From HGM13233 sp900762805 (GTDB lineage: Bacteria; Bacillota; Clostridia; Oscillospirales; Ruminococcaceae), in contig CALKMA010000002.1 of assembly GCA_937993755.1 (NCBI GenBank), positions 62,001 to 126,000 of the forward strand: 64,000 nucleotides of DNA, read 5' to 3'. The position numbers and the translations under genes are program-made. Positions 44,453 to 53,455 of this stretch are shown in pieces. The number at the start of each line of letters is the position of its first letter. Position 1 is the first letter of the stretch. The notes beneath the pieces were generated by a model that saw nothing but the letters and a program-made list of their open reading frames with translations, did not search any database and had not been told where the DNA came from.

Positions 44453-45123
44453 TTGGGCTCCTCCATCTTATAGCCGACACCGCGCACCGTTTGGATCAGC
44501 TCACCGGCCGTCCCCAGCTTGGTGCGCAGCGTACCGACATGGACATCCACTGTCCGCGTCTCGCCGAGAAAGTTTGCGCCCCAAACGCTTGAAAGCAGCT
44601 GATCGCGCGAAAACACCTGCCCCGGATTTTTCATGAACAGCCGGAGAAGATCGTATTCCTTGAGCGTCAGCGTCACCTCACGGCCGTCGGTATAGACGAT
44701 ATGCCGGCTCTGGTCAACAGTGACAGGCCCAAGCGCCAGAATGGCGGGCGAAGCCTTGGGCATGGCGCGGCGCAGCACAGCCTTGATGTGCGAGACCATC
44801 TCCATCATGCCGAAAGGCTTGGCAAGATAGTCGTCGGCGCCGAGGTCAAGCCCTGTCACCTTATCATATTCCGAGCTTTTGGCAGTCGCCATAATAACGG
44901 GAATATCGGCCGTCACCGGCGAAGAGCGCAGCTTGCGCAGGATGGCGACGCCATCCTCCCCCGGCAGCATGATATCCAGCATAATCAGCTCAGGCCGGAT
45001 TTTTTTCAGCGCCTCCCAAAAGGCCGTACTCTCGGCAAAGCCGGCCGTCTCGAAGCCGGCCATATTCAGGGTATACAGCATCAGGTCGCGGATGCTGTCA
45101 TCATCTTCTACACAAAAAATCAT
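44449..45123 (-). CDS. phoB: Phosphate response regulator PhoB/PhoP, OmpR family
   Basis: The 224-residue protein has a receiver domain (ED pair at the start, phospho-Asp in LIMLDIMLPGEDG, Lys in DYLAKPFG) and a winged-helix DNA-binding domain (LTLKEYDLLRLFMKNPGQVFSRDQLL and TVDVHVGTLRTKLG). It should activate the Pho regulon at TTTACA-type repeats. Repeats of this kind lie in front of its own gene and of pstS, which suggests autoregulation. First gene of the phoB-phoR-HD operon. Confidence 0.93.
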   Translation of the reverse strand: MIFCVEDDDSIRDLMLYTLNMAGFETAGFAESTAFWEALKKIRPELIMLDIMLPGEDGVAILRKLRSSPVTADIPVIMATAKSSEYDKVTGLDLGADDYLAKPFGMMEMVSHIKAVLRRAMPKASPAILALGPVTVDQSRHIVYTDGREVTLTLKEYDLLRLFMKNPGQVFSRDQLLSSVWGANFLGETRTVDVHVGTLRTKLGTAGELIQTVRGVGYKMEEPK

Positions 45124-45173
45124 GGCTGTCCTCCACTGATCCTTGAAATTCTAAAACCATGGTAATACTTTCA

Positions 45174-45221
45174 TGTAAGCTCAAATACCGACGGCATGTA
45201 AAATCTTTGTAAAGCTGTAAA
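45174..45221 (-). promoter_or_regulatory. Putative PHO boxes upstream of phoB
   Basis: Minus strand TTTACA half-sites at 45221-45216, 45213-45208 and 45202-45197, and CTTACA at 45179-45174. The middle pair has the 11-bp period seen before pstS, with AAGAT between them. Confidence 0.72.
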
Positions 45222-45700
45222 AACAAAGCATTCTGCAGATACTATACCACAGAAATGCCCCAAGTAACAAGAAAAAATTTCTTTGGGAGATTGACTTCAC
45301 CCTGCAGTGCCTGATCCATACCTTGATGACGAGCATCTGGCGGAAATAGACCGCTTCGCTAGCTTCAATGACACGACCTGCATCGATTTCTGTACGGCTC
45401 ACAGCTTCTGCCGCACACCAAAGAGCCGCTCAAAGCAGAATGGCTGAATGTGTAAGCGGCTTGCCTGATTGACTGCCGCATATTCTCAGCTGCCGTGGTC
45501 GTCACACCAAATGATCAGCTATACCGCCGCAGCTTATACAATAGCAATGCTCCTTTTCAAGCGCTTGGCAAAGTGCTCTTTATTTCCATATCGACTTCCT
45601 TGGACTTTTAAAAAACTTGATTGCGCTTGGATTTTTCTCTGTTGTCAGTGTTAGGCTCTTCGCTTCAAGCCGCACATACGATCTTCCGCTTGCCGTACCG

Positions 45701-45749
45701 TTCATTGCGGCGCCCCGGCCGATCCAATTCACTGCGGCGCCCCGGCTGA
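45701..45749. repeat. Short tandem repeat, 2 x 22 bp
   Basis: The units 45701-45722 and 45728-45749 share 20 of 22 bases (core TGCGGCGCCCCGGC) with a 27-base period. Each core contains a GGCGCC palindrome. Confidence 0.6.
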
Positions 45750-45810
45750 CGGATCATCGGCACAGCCGTCAGCTGGTGTAAAAATAGCTTTGCGTAAATT
45801 GTTTTTTCTA

Positions 45811-45848
45811 TAAAACAAAACAAACGGCTGTCACGATAGGCAGCCGTT
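45811..45848 (-). terminator. Intrinsic terminator of the 46086-46490 gene
   Basis: Arms 45823-45830 and 45841-45848 (AACGGCTG and complement), followed on the minus strand by TGTTTTGTTTTAT. Confidence 0.7.
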
Positions 45849-46085
45849 ATCTGTTTTGTGATTTTGAACTCAAGTGTTCCCGCTGCTGAAGCCAGGCGGC
45901 GTTTCGGCACGCCAAATCAAGCGGCTGTGAAACGCAGGTCTTTTGAAAAAGCAAGCTGCGGCTTCAACGGCAGGTGTGTTGTGCGCTCAGGGCACGCCCG
46001 CCCCCGTTTTTGCAGCTGTAAAACGAACAGCGGAGAAGCATCAGACGAGAGCGCGGGTCATTTCTGGTGCCGGCCTCCAACAGAC

Positions 46086-46490
46086 CTAAGAGGGTAACAC
46101 AAAACCAGCTTCACAGTCAGCTTTGTACTCATAGTACATGGCTGACCGCTTATCGGGATAGGTCAGCTTTTCATATACTTCTCTGGCGCTTGCCGACAGC
46201 GACAAGTGGTCAAAGGCGTTGACGACTAGCCCAGCCGGCGAGCAGCATATCACATCAAAGTGATTTTTGAACAGCTTGGCAAACCCCGCTCTGGTATACA
46301 TGCTAAAAACCTCATCCTCGACCTTGAGCCCATTGTCAAGAAACAAGTCGAGCAGCTGTTCAGCCGGCATGGCGGCCAGTTCAGCATGGGAATACTTCTT
46401 CCTGAAGCCGCCGCGAACCAGATAAATTACCCCGCCGGCCAATAGCACAACAGCCAGCAGTGCTGCGATAAAACGATACCGCTTTTTCAC
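46086..46490 (-). CDS. Uncharacterised small membrane-anchored protein
   Basis: From the GTG at 46490 the protein has 134 residues: a Lys/Arg start, one membrane segment (about 7-25), then a soluble domain beginning YSHAELAAMPAEQLLDLFLDNGL. The -MPAEQLLDLFLDNGLKV- pattern recurs in small clostridial proteins of unknown function. GGGAGG lies six bases before the GTG, and the GTG overlaps the stop of a 35-codon ORF as GTGA. The open frame extends far upstream but without a ribosome site. A consensus promoter lies about 230 bp upstream. Confidence 0.7.
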   Translation of the reverse strand: MKKRYRFIAALLAVVLLAGGVIYLVRGGFRKKYSHAELAAMPAEQLLDLFLDNGLKVEDEVFSMYTRAGFAKLFKNHFDVICCSPAGLVVNAFDHLSLSASAREVYEKLTYPDKRSAMYYEYKADCEAGFVLPS

Positions 46491-46594
46491 AGAAGACCTC
46501 CCGAAGGACAGTTTCCACGGAGCGTATCCGGCAGCCCCAAGCCGCATAAACAGTCGCCGTTCTTGAATCGGTGTGGATTGACATAGGATGTCAT
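46487..46594 (-). CDS. Small ORF (35 codons) coupled to the next gene
   Basis: AAAGGAGGGCGG lies just before the ATG at 46594, one of the stronger ribosome sites in the window. The predicted peptide begins MTSYVNPHRFKNGD and is rich in Gly, Leu and Cys; it has no recognisable domain. Its stop overlaps the GTG start of the membrane protein (GTGA), so it could be a translated leader that controls the next gene by coupling, or a small protein in its own right. Confidence 0.5.
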   Translation of the reverse strand: MTSYVNPHRFKNGDCLCGLGLPDTLRGNCPSGGLL

Positions 46595-46719
46595 GTTTAC
46601 CGCCCTCCTTTGATTGAAGCTGTTGCAGCAGCGCCGCCGGTATCGGGCAGGCGCAGAATGTAGGCGTATCAAACGCTCTCTTAAAGACATTCACTGTGCT
46701 ATTGATACTATCTACACTT

Positions 46720-46748
46720 TTTATACCATAACTTTGGCGGAATGTCAA
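46720..46748 (-). promoter_or_regulatory. Promoter of the small ORF/membrane protein unit
   Basis: Minus strand: TTGACA (46748-46743), 17-bp spacer, TATAAA (46725-46720). Near-consensus. Confidence 0.78.
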
Positions 46749-47125
46749 TACTTCGTGCAAATTTAATAAAAAATAATGACAATTTGATTGGATTTTATTA
46801 TTAATTCAACCGAATTGTCGAGCGGAAATCACTTCGGAAAGCAAAAACGCCGCGGAGCCAACGGCCGAGAGAAATCAGCCTGCGAAGAATCGGCAAGCAA
46901 AAAGCAAAATACCTGCAGACAGCTTATTGACGGAGGCCGGCTGCGGACGCCGCAAAGACCGCGGTCCGAACAGGCCGCGCATGACAAGGCGGTGCTCTTC
47001 GCCGCAAAAAATGTATGTTTAAGGAAAACGGCAGACCTGCGCTTGGCAGTGCTTGAATGATCGCCGCCGTCCGGTGAAAGAGCAGCGCGGAGAACAGGAA
47101 AGGCGGACGGGGCGGCAAATTTCCT
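46749..47125. other. Intergenic region upstream of the tRNA operon terminator
   Basis: Nothing recognisable; open frames here have no ribosome sites. Confidence 0.4.
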
Positions 47126-47162
47126 AAAAGAAAAGTCGCCGCGAACGAAAAATCGCGACGAC
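47126..47162 (-). terminator. Terminator of the seven-tRNA operon
   Basis: Arms 47135-47144 and 47153-47162 pair over ten bases with one G-U, followed on the minus strand by TTTTCTTTT. It begins one base after the tRNA-Cys 3' end. Confidence 0.82.
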
Positions 47163-47163
47163 A

Positions 47164-47238
<75 letters not shown>

Positions 47239-47246
47239 TTAAAAAA

Positions 47247-47322
47247 TGGAGCGGATTACGAGGCTCGAACTCGCTACCTCCACCTTGGCAAGGTGGCGCT
47301 CTACCGGATGAGCTAAATCCGC
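47247..47322 (-). tRNA. tRNA-Gly(GCC), copy 1
   Basis: Acceptor GCGGATT, anticodon stem CCACC/GGTGG with loop TTGCCAA (GCC), CCA encoded. The sequence is identical to the copy at 47629-47704. Confidence 0.96.
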
Positions 47323-47327
47323 TTATA

Positions 47328-47403
<76 letters not shown>

Positions 47404-47416
47404 ATATTAAATTGTT

Positions 47417-47493
47417 TGGCGACCCGGATGAGACTCGAACTCACGACCTCTAGCGTGACAGGCTAGCGTTCTAACCAACTGAACTACCGGGCC
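47417..47493 (-). tRNA. tRNA-Asp(GTC)
   Basis: Acceptor GGCCCGG, anticodon stem CTAGC/GCTAG with loop CTGTCAC (GTC), CCA encoded. Confidence 0.96.
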
Positions 47494-47502
47494 ATAATTG
47501 GA

Positions 47503-47579
47503 TGGTGGGAACAACAGGACTCGAACCTGTGACCCCCTGCTTGTAAGGCAGGTGCTCTAACCAGCTGAGCTATGCTCCC
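47503..47579 (-). tRNA. tRNA-Val(TAC)
   Basis: Acceptor GGGAGCA, anticodon stem CCTGC/GCAGG with loop CTTACAA (TAC), CCA encoded. Confidence 0.96.
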
Positions 47580-47628
47580 GCAGGCGCCGGGCGAATGGAA
47601 AACCCGCCCTCGCTCGTCAAGCAAGATA

Positions 47629-47704
47629 TGGAGCGGATTACGAGGCTCGAACTCGCTACCTCCACCTTGGCAAGGTGGCGCTCTACCGGATGAGCTAAAT
47701 CCGC
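47629..47704 (-). tRNA. tRNA-Gly(GCC), copy 2
   Basis: Identical over its 76 bases to 47247-47322. Confidence 0.96.
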
Positions 47705-47708
47705 ATAC

Positions 47709-47785
47709 TGGTGGGGGCAACAGGACTCGAACCTGTGACCTCCTGCGTGTGAAGCAGGCGCTCTAACCAGCTGAGCTATGCTCCC
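47709..47785 (-). tRNA. tRNA-Val(CAC)
   Basis: Acceptor GGGAGCA, anticodon loop TTCACAC (CAC), CCA encoded. Closely related to the tRNA-Val(TAC) two genes on, differing mainly in the anticodon arm. First gene of the cluster. Confidence 0.95.
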
Positions 47786-47806
47786 GTCACTGAACGGCAC
47801 TTGCTT

Positions 47807-47835
47807 ATTTTAACGCAAAGCAGCCGATTTGTCAA
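47807..47835 (-). promoter_or_regulatory. Promoter of the tRNA operon
   Basis: Minus strand: TTGACA (47835-47830), 17-bp spacer, TAAAAT (47812-47807), about 20 bp before tRNA-Val(CAC). Confidence 0.85.
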
Positions 47836-48190
47836 CAGGAAAAAACAACTTTTCAGAAATATTCTTTTTGTTTTTTTATGTCCGCGCAAGTCAGGCAGTC
47901 GGGTATGACTGCAAAGCCGGCTAAAGTCGAAGCAGGCGGCGCGAACAGCCCTGACCGGCTTTTCTCAAGCCAGTCAAATCATTTGTTGCGCACAAACAAC
48001 CGGCATCACCTGCTCGCCTTAAAGCCCTCATATCGACACGGCATAAAATATCCAGAAGTCAGGAACATCAAGCTGCTGCCATGCAGCCAAACAGCTATTG
48101 CTGTCTGTCCCCATAGCGCAGTCATAGGACAAGCAGCCGCAGGAATACAAAGCCAGCGGCGGACCGTCAAAGACTCTTTCGGGCAGAAGA
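47836..48190. other. Intergenic region between hslO and the tRNA promoter
   Basis: No supported gene or RNA. An A/T-rich patch precedes the tRNA promoter on its upstream side (47836-47880), which could act as an UP element. No clear terminator follows hslO. Confidence 0.4.
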
Positions 48191-49075
48191 CTATCTCCCC
48201 TGCTCGTCCAAAAGCGCCGTCAGCTCACCGCGGTCAAAATGATACTCCCTGCCGCAGAAGTTGCAGCGGACATCTGCGCTGCCGTCGCTTTCAATCAGCT
48301 CGCGCAGATCATTCTTGGGCAGACTCGCCAGTATGCCGCGCGTCTTATCGCGGCTGCACCGGCAGCGGTACTCGGCAAACGACTGCTCCACGATAGAAGG
48401 TGAAAGCGGCCCCAGCACACGGCCAATAATGTCGGGCACCGTCATACCGCCGGCCAGCATCTGCGTGACGGACGGGATATTGCCGATGCTGTTTTCGAGC
48501 GCCGATATCTCCTCCTCGGCAGCACCGGGCAGCAGCTGTGCGATATAGCCGCCGGCCGCGGCAATACTGCGGTCGGCATTGACAAGCACACCCAGCGCAC
48601 AGACCGTCGGGATCTGCTCGCTCAGCGCAAAGTAGCGGGCAATATCCTCGGCGATCTCGCCGCTGACCAGCTGCGACGAGCCTACATACGGTTCGCGCAG
48701 CCCGATGTCGCGGATGAGCGTCAGCGTGCCGTCACGGCCGACGGCGGCACCGACGTCGAGCTTGCCGTCAGCCTTGGGCGGCAGCTCGACCTGATAATCC
48801 CAGCAGCAGCCGCGCACGTTGCCGGCGCTGTCGGAAATAGCAAAAATGACGCCGACCGGTCCCTTGCCGTCAATGCGCAGTGTGACGCTGTCATCCTCGC
48901 CCTTGAGGGTACACCCAATGAGAGAAGCCGCTGTCAAGGAGCGGCCAAGCGCCGCCGAAACGGTAGCCGAGCAGCCGTGCAGGGCGGCCGCCTTGGCGAC
49001 AATTTCGGTTGAATCAATGGCGACCATCGAAACGCCGCCCTCCCGCGACATGGCGCGGAAAAGATTAGGCTTCAT
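48191..49075 (-). CDS. hslO: Redox-regulated chaperone Hsp33
   Basis: The 294-residue cytosolic holdase is activated when its zinc-binding cysteines are oxidised. The N-terminal half has GRSLTAASLIGCTLKGEDDSVTLRIDGKGP. The zinc switch lies in the C-terminal part, with CRC at about 257-259 and CNFC at about 285-288. Start 49075 follows GGGAGG; the longer frame lies inside engB. It overlaps engB by 11 bases and closes the tig-clpP-clpX-lon-engB-hslO run, a proteostasis cluster. Confidence 0.95.
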   Translation of the reverse strand: MKPNLFRAMSREGGVSMVAIDSTEIVAKAAALHGCSATVSAALGRSLTAASLIGCTLKGEDDSVTLRIDGKGPVGVIFAISDSAGNVRGCCWDYQVELPPKADGKLDVGAAVGRDGTLTLIRDIGLREPYVGSSQLVSGEIAEDIARYFALSEQIPTVCALGVLVNADRSIAAAGGYIAQLLPGAAEEEISALENSIGNIPSVTQMLAGGMTVPDIIGRVLGPLSPSIVEQSFAEYRCRCSRDKTRGILASLPKNDLRELIESDGSADVRCNFCGREYHFDRGELTALLDEQGR

Positions 49076-49679
49076 GCTCGTTTCCTCCCGAATATGCCTC
49101 AATAGCCTGACTGATGGCCGCGCGCAGCTCTTCTACACAGCTCTCGCCGCGCTCGGAAAAGGAGCAGACGGCAGAGGGGCCGTATGGCGCTGCCATATCC
49201 TTGATGGCAGTCAGACTGGCGGCCAACTCGGTCTTGTTGAGCTTGTCGGTCTTGGTGACGGCAATCATGAAGGGCAGCCCGGCGGTACGAAAGCACTCCA
49301 GCATGGTGATGTCGTCGGCTGAAGGCGTCCGTCGGCAATCGAGCAGCAGCACACACAGTGCAATGCGCCGCCCGGTGGTAAAATAGGCTTCCAGCAGCTC
49401 GGCCCAGCGCCTGATCTCTGCCTGCGGGCGCTTGGCGTAGCCATAGCCGGGCAGATCCATCAGATAAACTCCGTCGCCGAGCCGGAACTGGTTGATGGTA
49501 GTCGTTTTGCCGGGAGTGGCGCTGACGCGGGCCAGCGACCGGCGGCCGGCCAGGCGGTTGATCATCGTTGACTTTCCGACGTTGGAGCGGCCGCAGAAAA
49601 CGACCTCAACGCCGTCACAGGGGGGAAGCTGAGAACCGAGTCCATAGCTTCGCAAAAAGGTCACAGCTGTGAATTTCAA
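49065..49679 (-). CDS. engB: Ribosome biogenesis GTPase EngB (YsxC/YihA)
   Basis: The 204-residue GTPase assists assembly of the large ribosomal subunit. G1 is GRSNVGKST, G2 the Thr in TPGKT, G3 DLPGYGYA, G4 TKTD and G5 CSFSERGE. The start is TTG at 49679, with GGAGGA upstream. It follows lon by 26 bases, the common clostridial order. Confidence 0.96.
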   Translation of the reverse strand: MKFTAVTFLRSYGLGSQLPPCDGVEVVFCGRSNVGKSTMINRLAGRRSLARVSATPGKTTTINQFRLGDGVYLMDLPGYGYAKRPQAEIRRWAELLEAYFTTGRRIALCVLLLDCRRTPSADDITMLECFRTAGLPFMIAVTKTDKLNKTELAASLTAIKDMAAPYGPSAVCSFSERGESCVEELRAAISQAIEAYSGGNEHEA

Positions 49680-49705
49680 GCTCAGTCCTCCTTCTTGAGC
49701 CGCTG

Positions 49706-52129
49706 TTAAGACTTGATAGCGCAGGCAGCCGCCTCCTTGGAAGGCTCGGCTGTCGGGTACAGCAGCTTGCGCCCGCCGGCCTTGGGCGGCAGCAGCGCCT
49801 GGGAAAGCACCTCATGCAGCTCGGCGACCGGCACGATTTTCAGGCGCCTGAGAATGTGTTCGTCTATCTCAGAAAGGTCACACTGGTTGTCGGCCGGGAT
49901 GAGGACCCTTCGGATCCCCTCCTTTTCAGCGGCCAGCAGCTTTTCCTTCAGCCCGCCGATGGGCAGCACAGCGCCGGTCAGCGTGATCTCGCCGGTCATG
50001 GCAATGGTGTGGCGCACCTCACGTCCGGAGAGAGCTGAGACGAGCGCCGTCGTCAGCGTGACGCCGGCTGACGGACCGTCCTTCTTGACAGCGCCCTCCG
50101 GTGCATGGATATGAATATCCATCGTGTGAACAAAGTCGGGCGCATAGCCGAACTCACCGGACAGACGCACGGCGTTGGTGATGGCAAGGTGGGCACTTTC
50201 CTTCATGACATCGCCCAGGCTGCCGGTGATCTCCAGCTTGCCGGTGCCCTTGGCGACAACGACCTCGACCGGCAGGATCACACCGCCGACAGCAGTCCAG
50301 GCTAAGCCGTTGCAGACGCCGATCTGGTCGATGCGGCTGAAAGCGGCCGGCTTGATGAGCGGTACGCCCAGCAGCTCCGGCACATGGTCGGGTGTGAGGT
50401 CGAAGGTCTCGCACTCGCCCGACTGTATACGGGTCAGCACCTTGCGGCAGACCTTGGCGAGCAGCCGTTCCAGCTCCCGCACACCGGCCTCTGAGGTATA
50501 TTCATCGATGATGCGGCTGAGCGCCTTATCATGGAACGTGAGCTGCTTCCGCGTCAGCATATGCCGGCCCATCTGCTTGGGCAGCAGGTGGCGCTTGGCG
50601 ATCTGGAATTTTTCCTGCCGGGTATAGCTCGAAAGCTCCAAGATCTCCATACGGTCATAGAGCGCCGCCGGGATGCCGGCCGGATCGTTGGCCGTGGTGA
50701 TAAACAGCGCCTTGGAAAGATCAAAAGGCAGATCGACATAATGATCGGTAAAGGTGGAGTTCTGCTCCGGGTCAAGGGCCTCCAGCAGCGCCGAGGCCGG
50801 GTCGCCGCGGTAATCGGCAGCCATCTTGTCGATCTCGTCGAGCAGGATGACAGGGTTACGGCTCTTGGCTGTTGTCAGCGCCGCCATAATACGGCCGGGC
50901 ATCGAGCCAATATAGGTGCGGCGGTGGCCGCGGATCTCACTCTCGTCATGAACCCCGCCCAGCGCTACACGGACATATTTGCGCCCCATACAGTCGGCAA
51001 TGGAGCGCACGATCGAGGTCTTGCCGACACCCGGCGGGCCGACAAGGCAAAGGATCTGGCTGCCCATATCCTCGGTCACCGAGCGGACGGCCAGCATTTC
51101 GATGATACGGTCCTTTATTTTGGTCAGGCCATAGTGGTCGGCGTCAAGCTTTCTGCGGGCGGCGGCAAGATCAAAGCGATCCTCCGTCGCCGTATTCCAC
51201 GGCAGCGAAAGGCAGCAGTCAAGATAACTGCGGATAACAGTGGCCTCCTGATTGCCCGACTGCATCTTCCTGAGGCGCTCGGCCTCCTTGAGCAGCTTTT
51301 CCTCGCTGTCGGCTTCAAGATGCAGCTCCCGTATCTTTGCTGTATAGCCGTCGGCCTCGGCGGCAGTATCATCCTCCGCCATGCCAAGCTCATCGCTGAT
51401 CGCCTGCATCTGCTCGCGCAGGAAATACTCGCGCTGATGGCGGTCGATATCCTCCTTGACCTTTTCATTCAGCTCGCGCTCGAACTCCAGCACGGTGTTT
51501 TCCCGCGTGATGATGGTCAGAAAACGCTCCAGCTTTTCGAGCGCGTCGTTGCATTCCAGTATCTGCTGCTTATCCGAATAGCCGAAGATTAGATTTCCGG
51601 CCAGGAAATCGGGAAGCTCCTCGCTGCTGACGACACTGAAGGCCTTGACAGCTACCTCAGGCGACAGCTTGGGGTAGTAGCTGATATAGATTTCCAGCTG
51701 CCTGCGGATGGAGCGCACCAGAGCATCAACGCGCTCGGCGTCCTCCGGGCGGAGATGGCGCATCGGAGCCCGCGCAACCGTGCAGGTGTAAAACGCGCCG
51801 TCAGTATCGACCGAACGCAGACGGGCACGCGAGCGGCAGTTGACCAGCACCTTGATATAATCGTCGCTGACCTTGAATACCTGCCGCACATAGGCGATGA
51901 CGCCATACCGGCCAAGGTCGCTGCTTTCGGGGTTTTCGACCGTGACATCATTCTGGGTCACCAGAAAAACGGGGCTGTCGTGCTCGACGGCCCACTCGAC
52001 CGCCGCAATGGACTTCTTACGGCCGACATCGAACTGTGCCACAGTTTTGGGGAACAGAACCAGACCCCGCATCGCAATCATCGGAACGGGATTCTGGAAT
52101 TGTTCCTGCAATTTGACTTTAGTAACCAT
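49706..52129 (-). CDS. lon: ATP-dependent protease Lon
   Basis: The 807-residue protein has the LonN substrate-binding domain (IAMRGLVLFPKTVAQFDVGR), a coiled linker, an AAA+ module (Walker A GPPGVGKTS, Walker B PVILLDEIDKM) and the protease domain with catalytic Ser in KDGPSAGV and Lys after ITLTGAVLPIGGLKEKL. It degrades damaged and regulatory proteins as a cytosolic hexamer. Length is standard for LonA. It lies 58 bp after clpX. Confidence 0.97.
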   Translation of the reverse strand: MVTKVKLQEQFQNPVPMIAMRGLVLFPKTVAQFDVGRKKSIAAVEWAVEHDSPVFLVTQNDVTVENPESSDLGRYGVIAYVRQVFKVSDDYIKVLVNCRSRARLRSVDTDGAFYTCTVARAPMRHLRPEDAERVDALVRSIRRQLEIYISYYPKLSPEVAVKAFSVVSSEELPDFLAGNLIFGYSDKQQILECNDALEKLERFLTIITRENTVLEFERELNEKVKEDIDRHQREYFLREQMQAISDELGMAEDDTAAEADGYTAKIRELHLEADSEEKLLKEAERLRKMQSGNQEATVIRSYLDCCLSLPWNTATEDRFDLAAARRKLDADHYGLTKIKDRIIEMLAVRSVTEDMGSQILCLVGPPGVGKTSIVRSIADCMGRKYVRVALGGVHDESEIRGHRRTYIGSMPGRIMAALTTAKSRNPVILLDEIDKMAADYRGDPASALLEALDPEQNSTFTDHYVDLPFDLSKALFITTANDPAGIPAALYDRMEILELSSYTRQEKFQIAKRHLLPKQMGRHMLTRKQLTFHDKALSRIIDEYTSEAGVRELERLLAKVCRKVLTRIQSGECETFDLTPDHVPELLGVPLIKPAAFSRIDQIGVCNGLAWTAVGGVILPVEVVVAKGTGKLEITGSLGDVMKESAHLAITNAVRLSGEFGYAPDFVHTMDIHIHAPEGAVKKDGPSAGVTLTTALVSALSGREVRHTIAMTGEITLTGAVLPIGGLKEKLLAAEKEGIRRVLIPADNQCDLSEIDEHILRRLKIVPVAELHEVLSQALLPPKAGGRKLLYPTAEPSKEAAACAIKS

Positions 52130-52187
52130 TTTAATCCTTTATCTATGTAGAATAACACAATGGGGGCCTGCCGGCCCCCACACATTT

Positions 52188-53435
52188 CTATTTCAGAACC
52201 AGCTTCGGGGCGCCGGACGCAACGCTCTCGCCCGTGATGACGACCTTGCTCACATCGTTTCGTGAAGACACATCGTACATCATGGGGATGAGCAGCTGTT
52301 CAAGCACCGAGCGGAGCGAACGTGCGCCGCCCTTTCGGTCGATGGCCTTTTTGGCGATGGCATGCAGTGCCTCCGGCTCGATGGTCAGTGTGATACCGTC
52401 CATCGACAGCAGCGTCTGATACTGCTTCACAAGCGCGTTTTTCGGCTCCACCAGAATGCGGACGAGCGCCTCCTCGTCAAGCGGCTCAAGTGCCGTTACG
52501 ACAGGGATGCGGCCGACCAGCTCAGGGATCAGCCCGAACTTGACAAGATCGTGGTTGGTGATCTCCTTGAGCAGGCCGGTGCGGTCCTCCGCCTCGGCAC
52601 GCTTGAGTGAGGCCCCAAAGCCCAACGACCCCGACGCCACCCGCTTTTCAATGATCTTCTCGATGCCGTCAAAGGCTCCGCCGCAGATGAAAAGGATGTT
52701 GGTGGTGTCGATCTGGATGAACTGCTGCTGGGGGTGTTTACGGCCGCCCTGCCGGGGTACGTTGGCGACCGTTCCTTCAAGAATTTTCAGAAGTGCCTGC
52801 TGCACGCCCTCTCCGCCCACGTCGCGCGTGGTAGAGGGGTTTTCGCTCTTGCGGGTAATCTTATCGATCTCGTCGATATAGATGATACCGCGCTGAGCGC
52901 GCTCGATATCAAAATCGGCCGCCTGCAGCAGCTTAAGCAGGATGTTTTCGACATCCTCGCCGACGTAGCCGGCCTCTGTCAGCGTCGTGGCATCGGCAAT
53001 GGCAAAGGGCACGTCGAGGGCCTTTGCCAGCGTTTGGGCAAGGTAGGTCTTTCCTGTACCCGACGGCCCGACAAGAAGGATGTTGCTCTTTTGCAGCTCG
53101 ACCTCGGAGGCGCTGTCAAGATTTTCCAACCGCTTATAGTGATTATAAACGGCGACCGACAGCACGACCTTGGCCTGCTCCTGCCCGATGACATAGTCAT
53201 CGAGCAGTTTTTTGATGGCCGCCGGGCGCACGCGCTCATGCCTGATGTCCGGCTGCTTTTTACGCCGCTGCCGGCCGGCGCTCGGCACCTCCGCACCCTC
53301 GCCGTACAGCAGGTCATAGCAGAGCATCACGCATTCGTTGCAGATGTGTACGCCCGGACCAACGAGCATCCGCTCCACTTCATCTTCGGTTTTTCCGCAA
53401 AACGCACAGCGAAGCGGCTTGTGTTCATTCGGCAT
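52188..53435 (-). CDS. clpX: ATP-dependent Clp protease ATP-binding subunit ClpX
   Basis: The 415-residue AAA+ unfoldase starts with a zinc-binding domain (CAFC at 10-13, CNEC later) that recruits substrates. Walker A is GPSGTGKT, Walker B IIYIDEIDK, and the IGF-type loop that docks ClpP reads SLGFGAS. It feeds substrates to ClpP, encoded just upstream (20-bp gap). Confidence 0.97.
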   Translation of the reverse strand: MPNEHKPLRCAFCGKTEDEVERMLVGPGVHICNECVMLCYDLLYGEGAEVPSAGRQRRKKQPDIRHERVRPAAIKKLLDDYVIGQEQAKVVLSVAVYNHYKRLENLDSASEVELQKSNILLVGPSGTGKTYLAQTLAKALDVPFAIADATTLTEAGYVGEDVENILLKLLQAADFDIERAQRGIIYIDEIDKITRKSENPSTTRDVGGEGVQQALLKILEGTVANVPRQGGRKHPQQQFIQIDTTNILFICGGAFDGIEKIIEKRVASGSLGFGASLKRAEAEDRTGLLKEITNHDLVKFGLIPELVGRIPVVTALEPLDEEALVRILVEPKNALVKQYQTLLSMDGITLTIEPEALHAIAKKAIDRKGGARSLRSVLEQLLIPMMYDVSSRNDVSKVVITGESVASGAPKLVLK

Positions 53436-53455
53436 GGACGGCTCCCTTGATGGCT

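Larger units (their letters stand above)
45222..46085. other. Intergenic region between phoB and a small membrane protein gene
   Basis: No gene is supported over roughly 860 bp. It holds a 22-bp tandem repeat and a minus-strand terminator, both listed separately. Confidence 0.45.

Noticed and set aside
47878..48396. 172-codon plus-strand frame opposite the hslO end
   Set aside because: It has no ribosome site, and its second half is the antisense of the hslO zinc domain.
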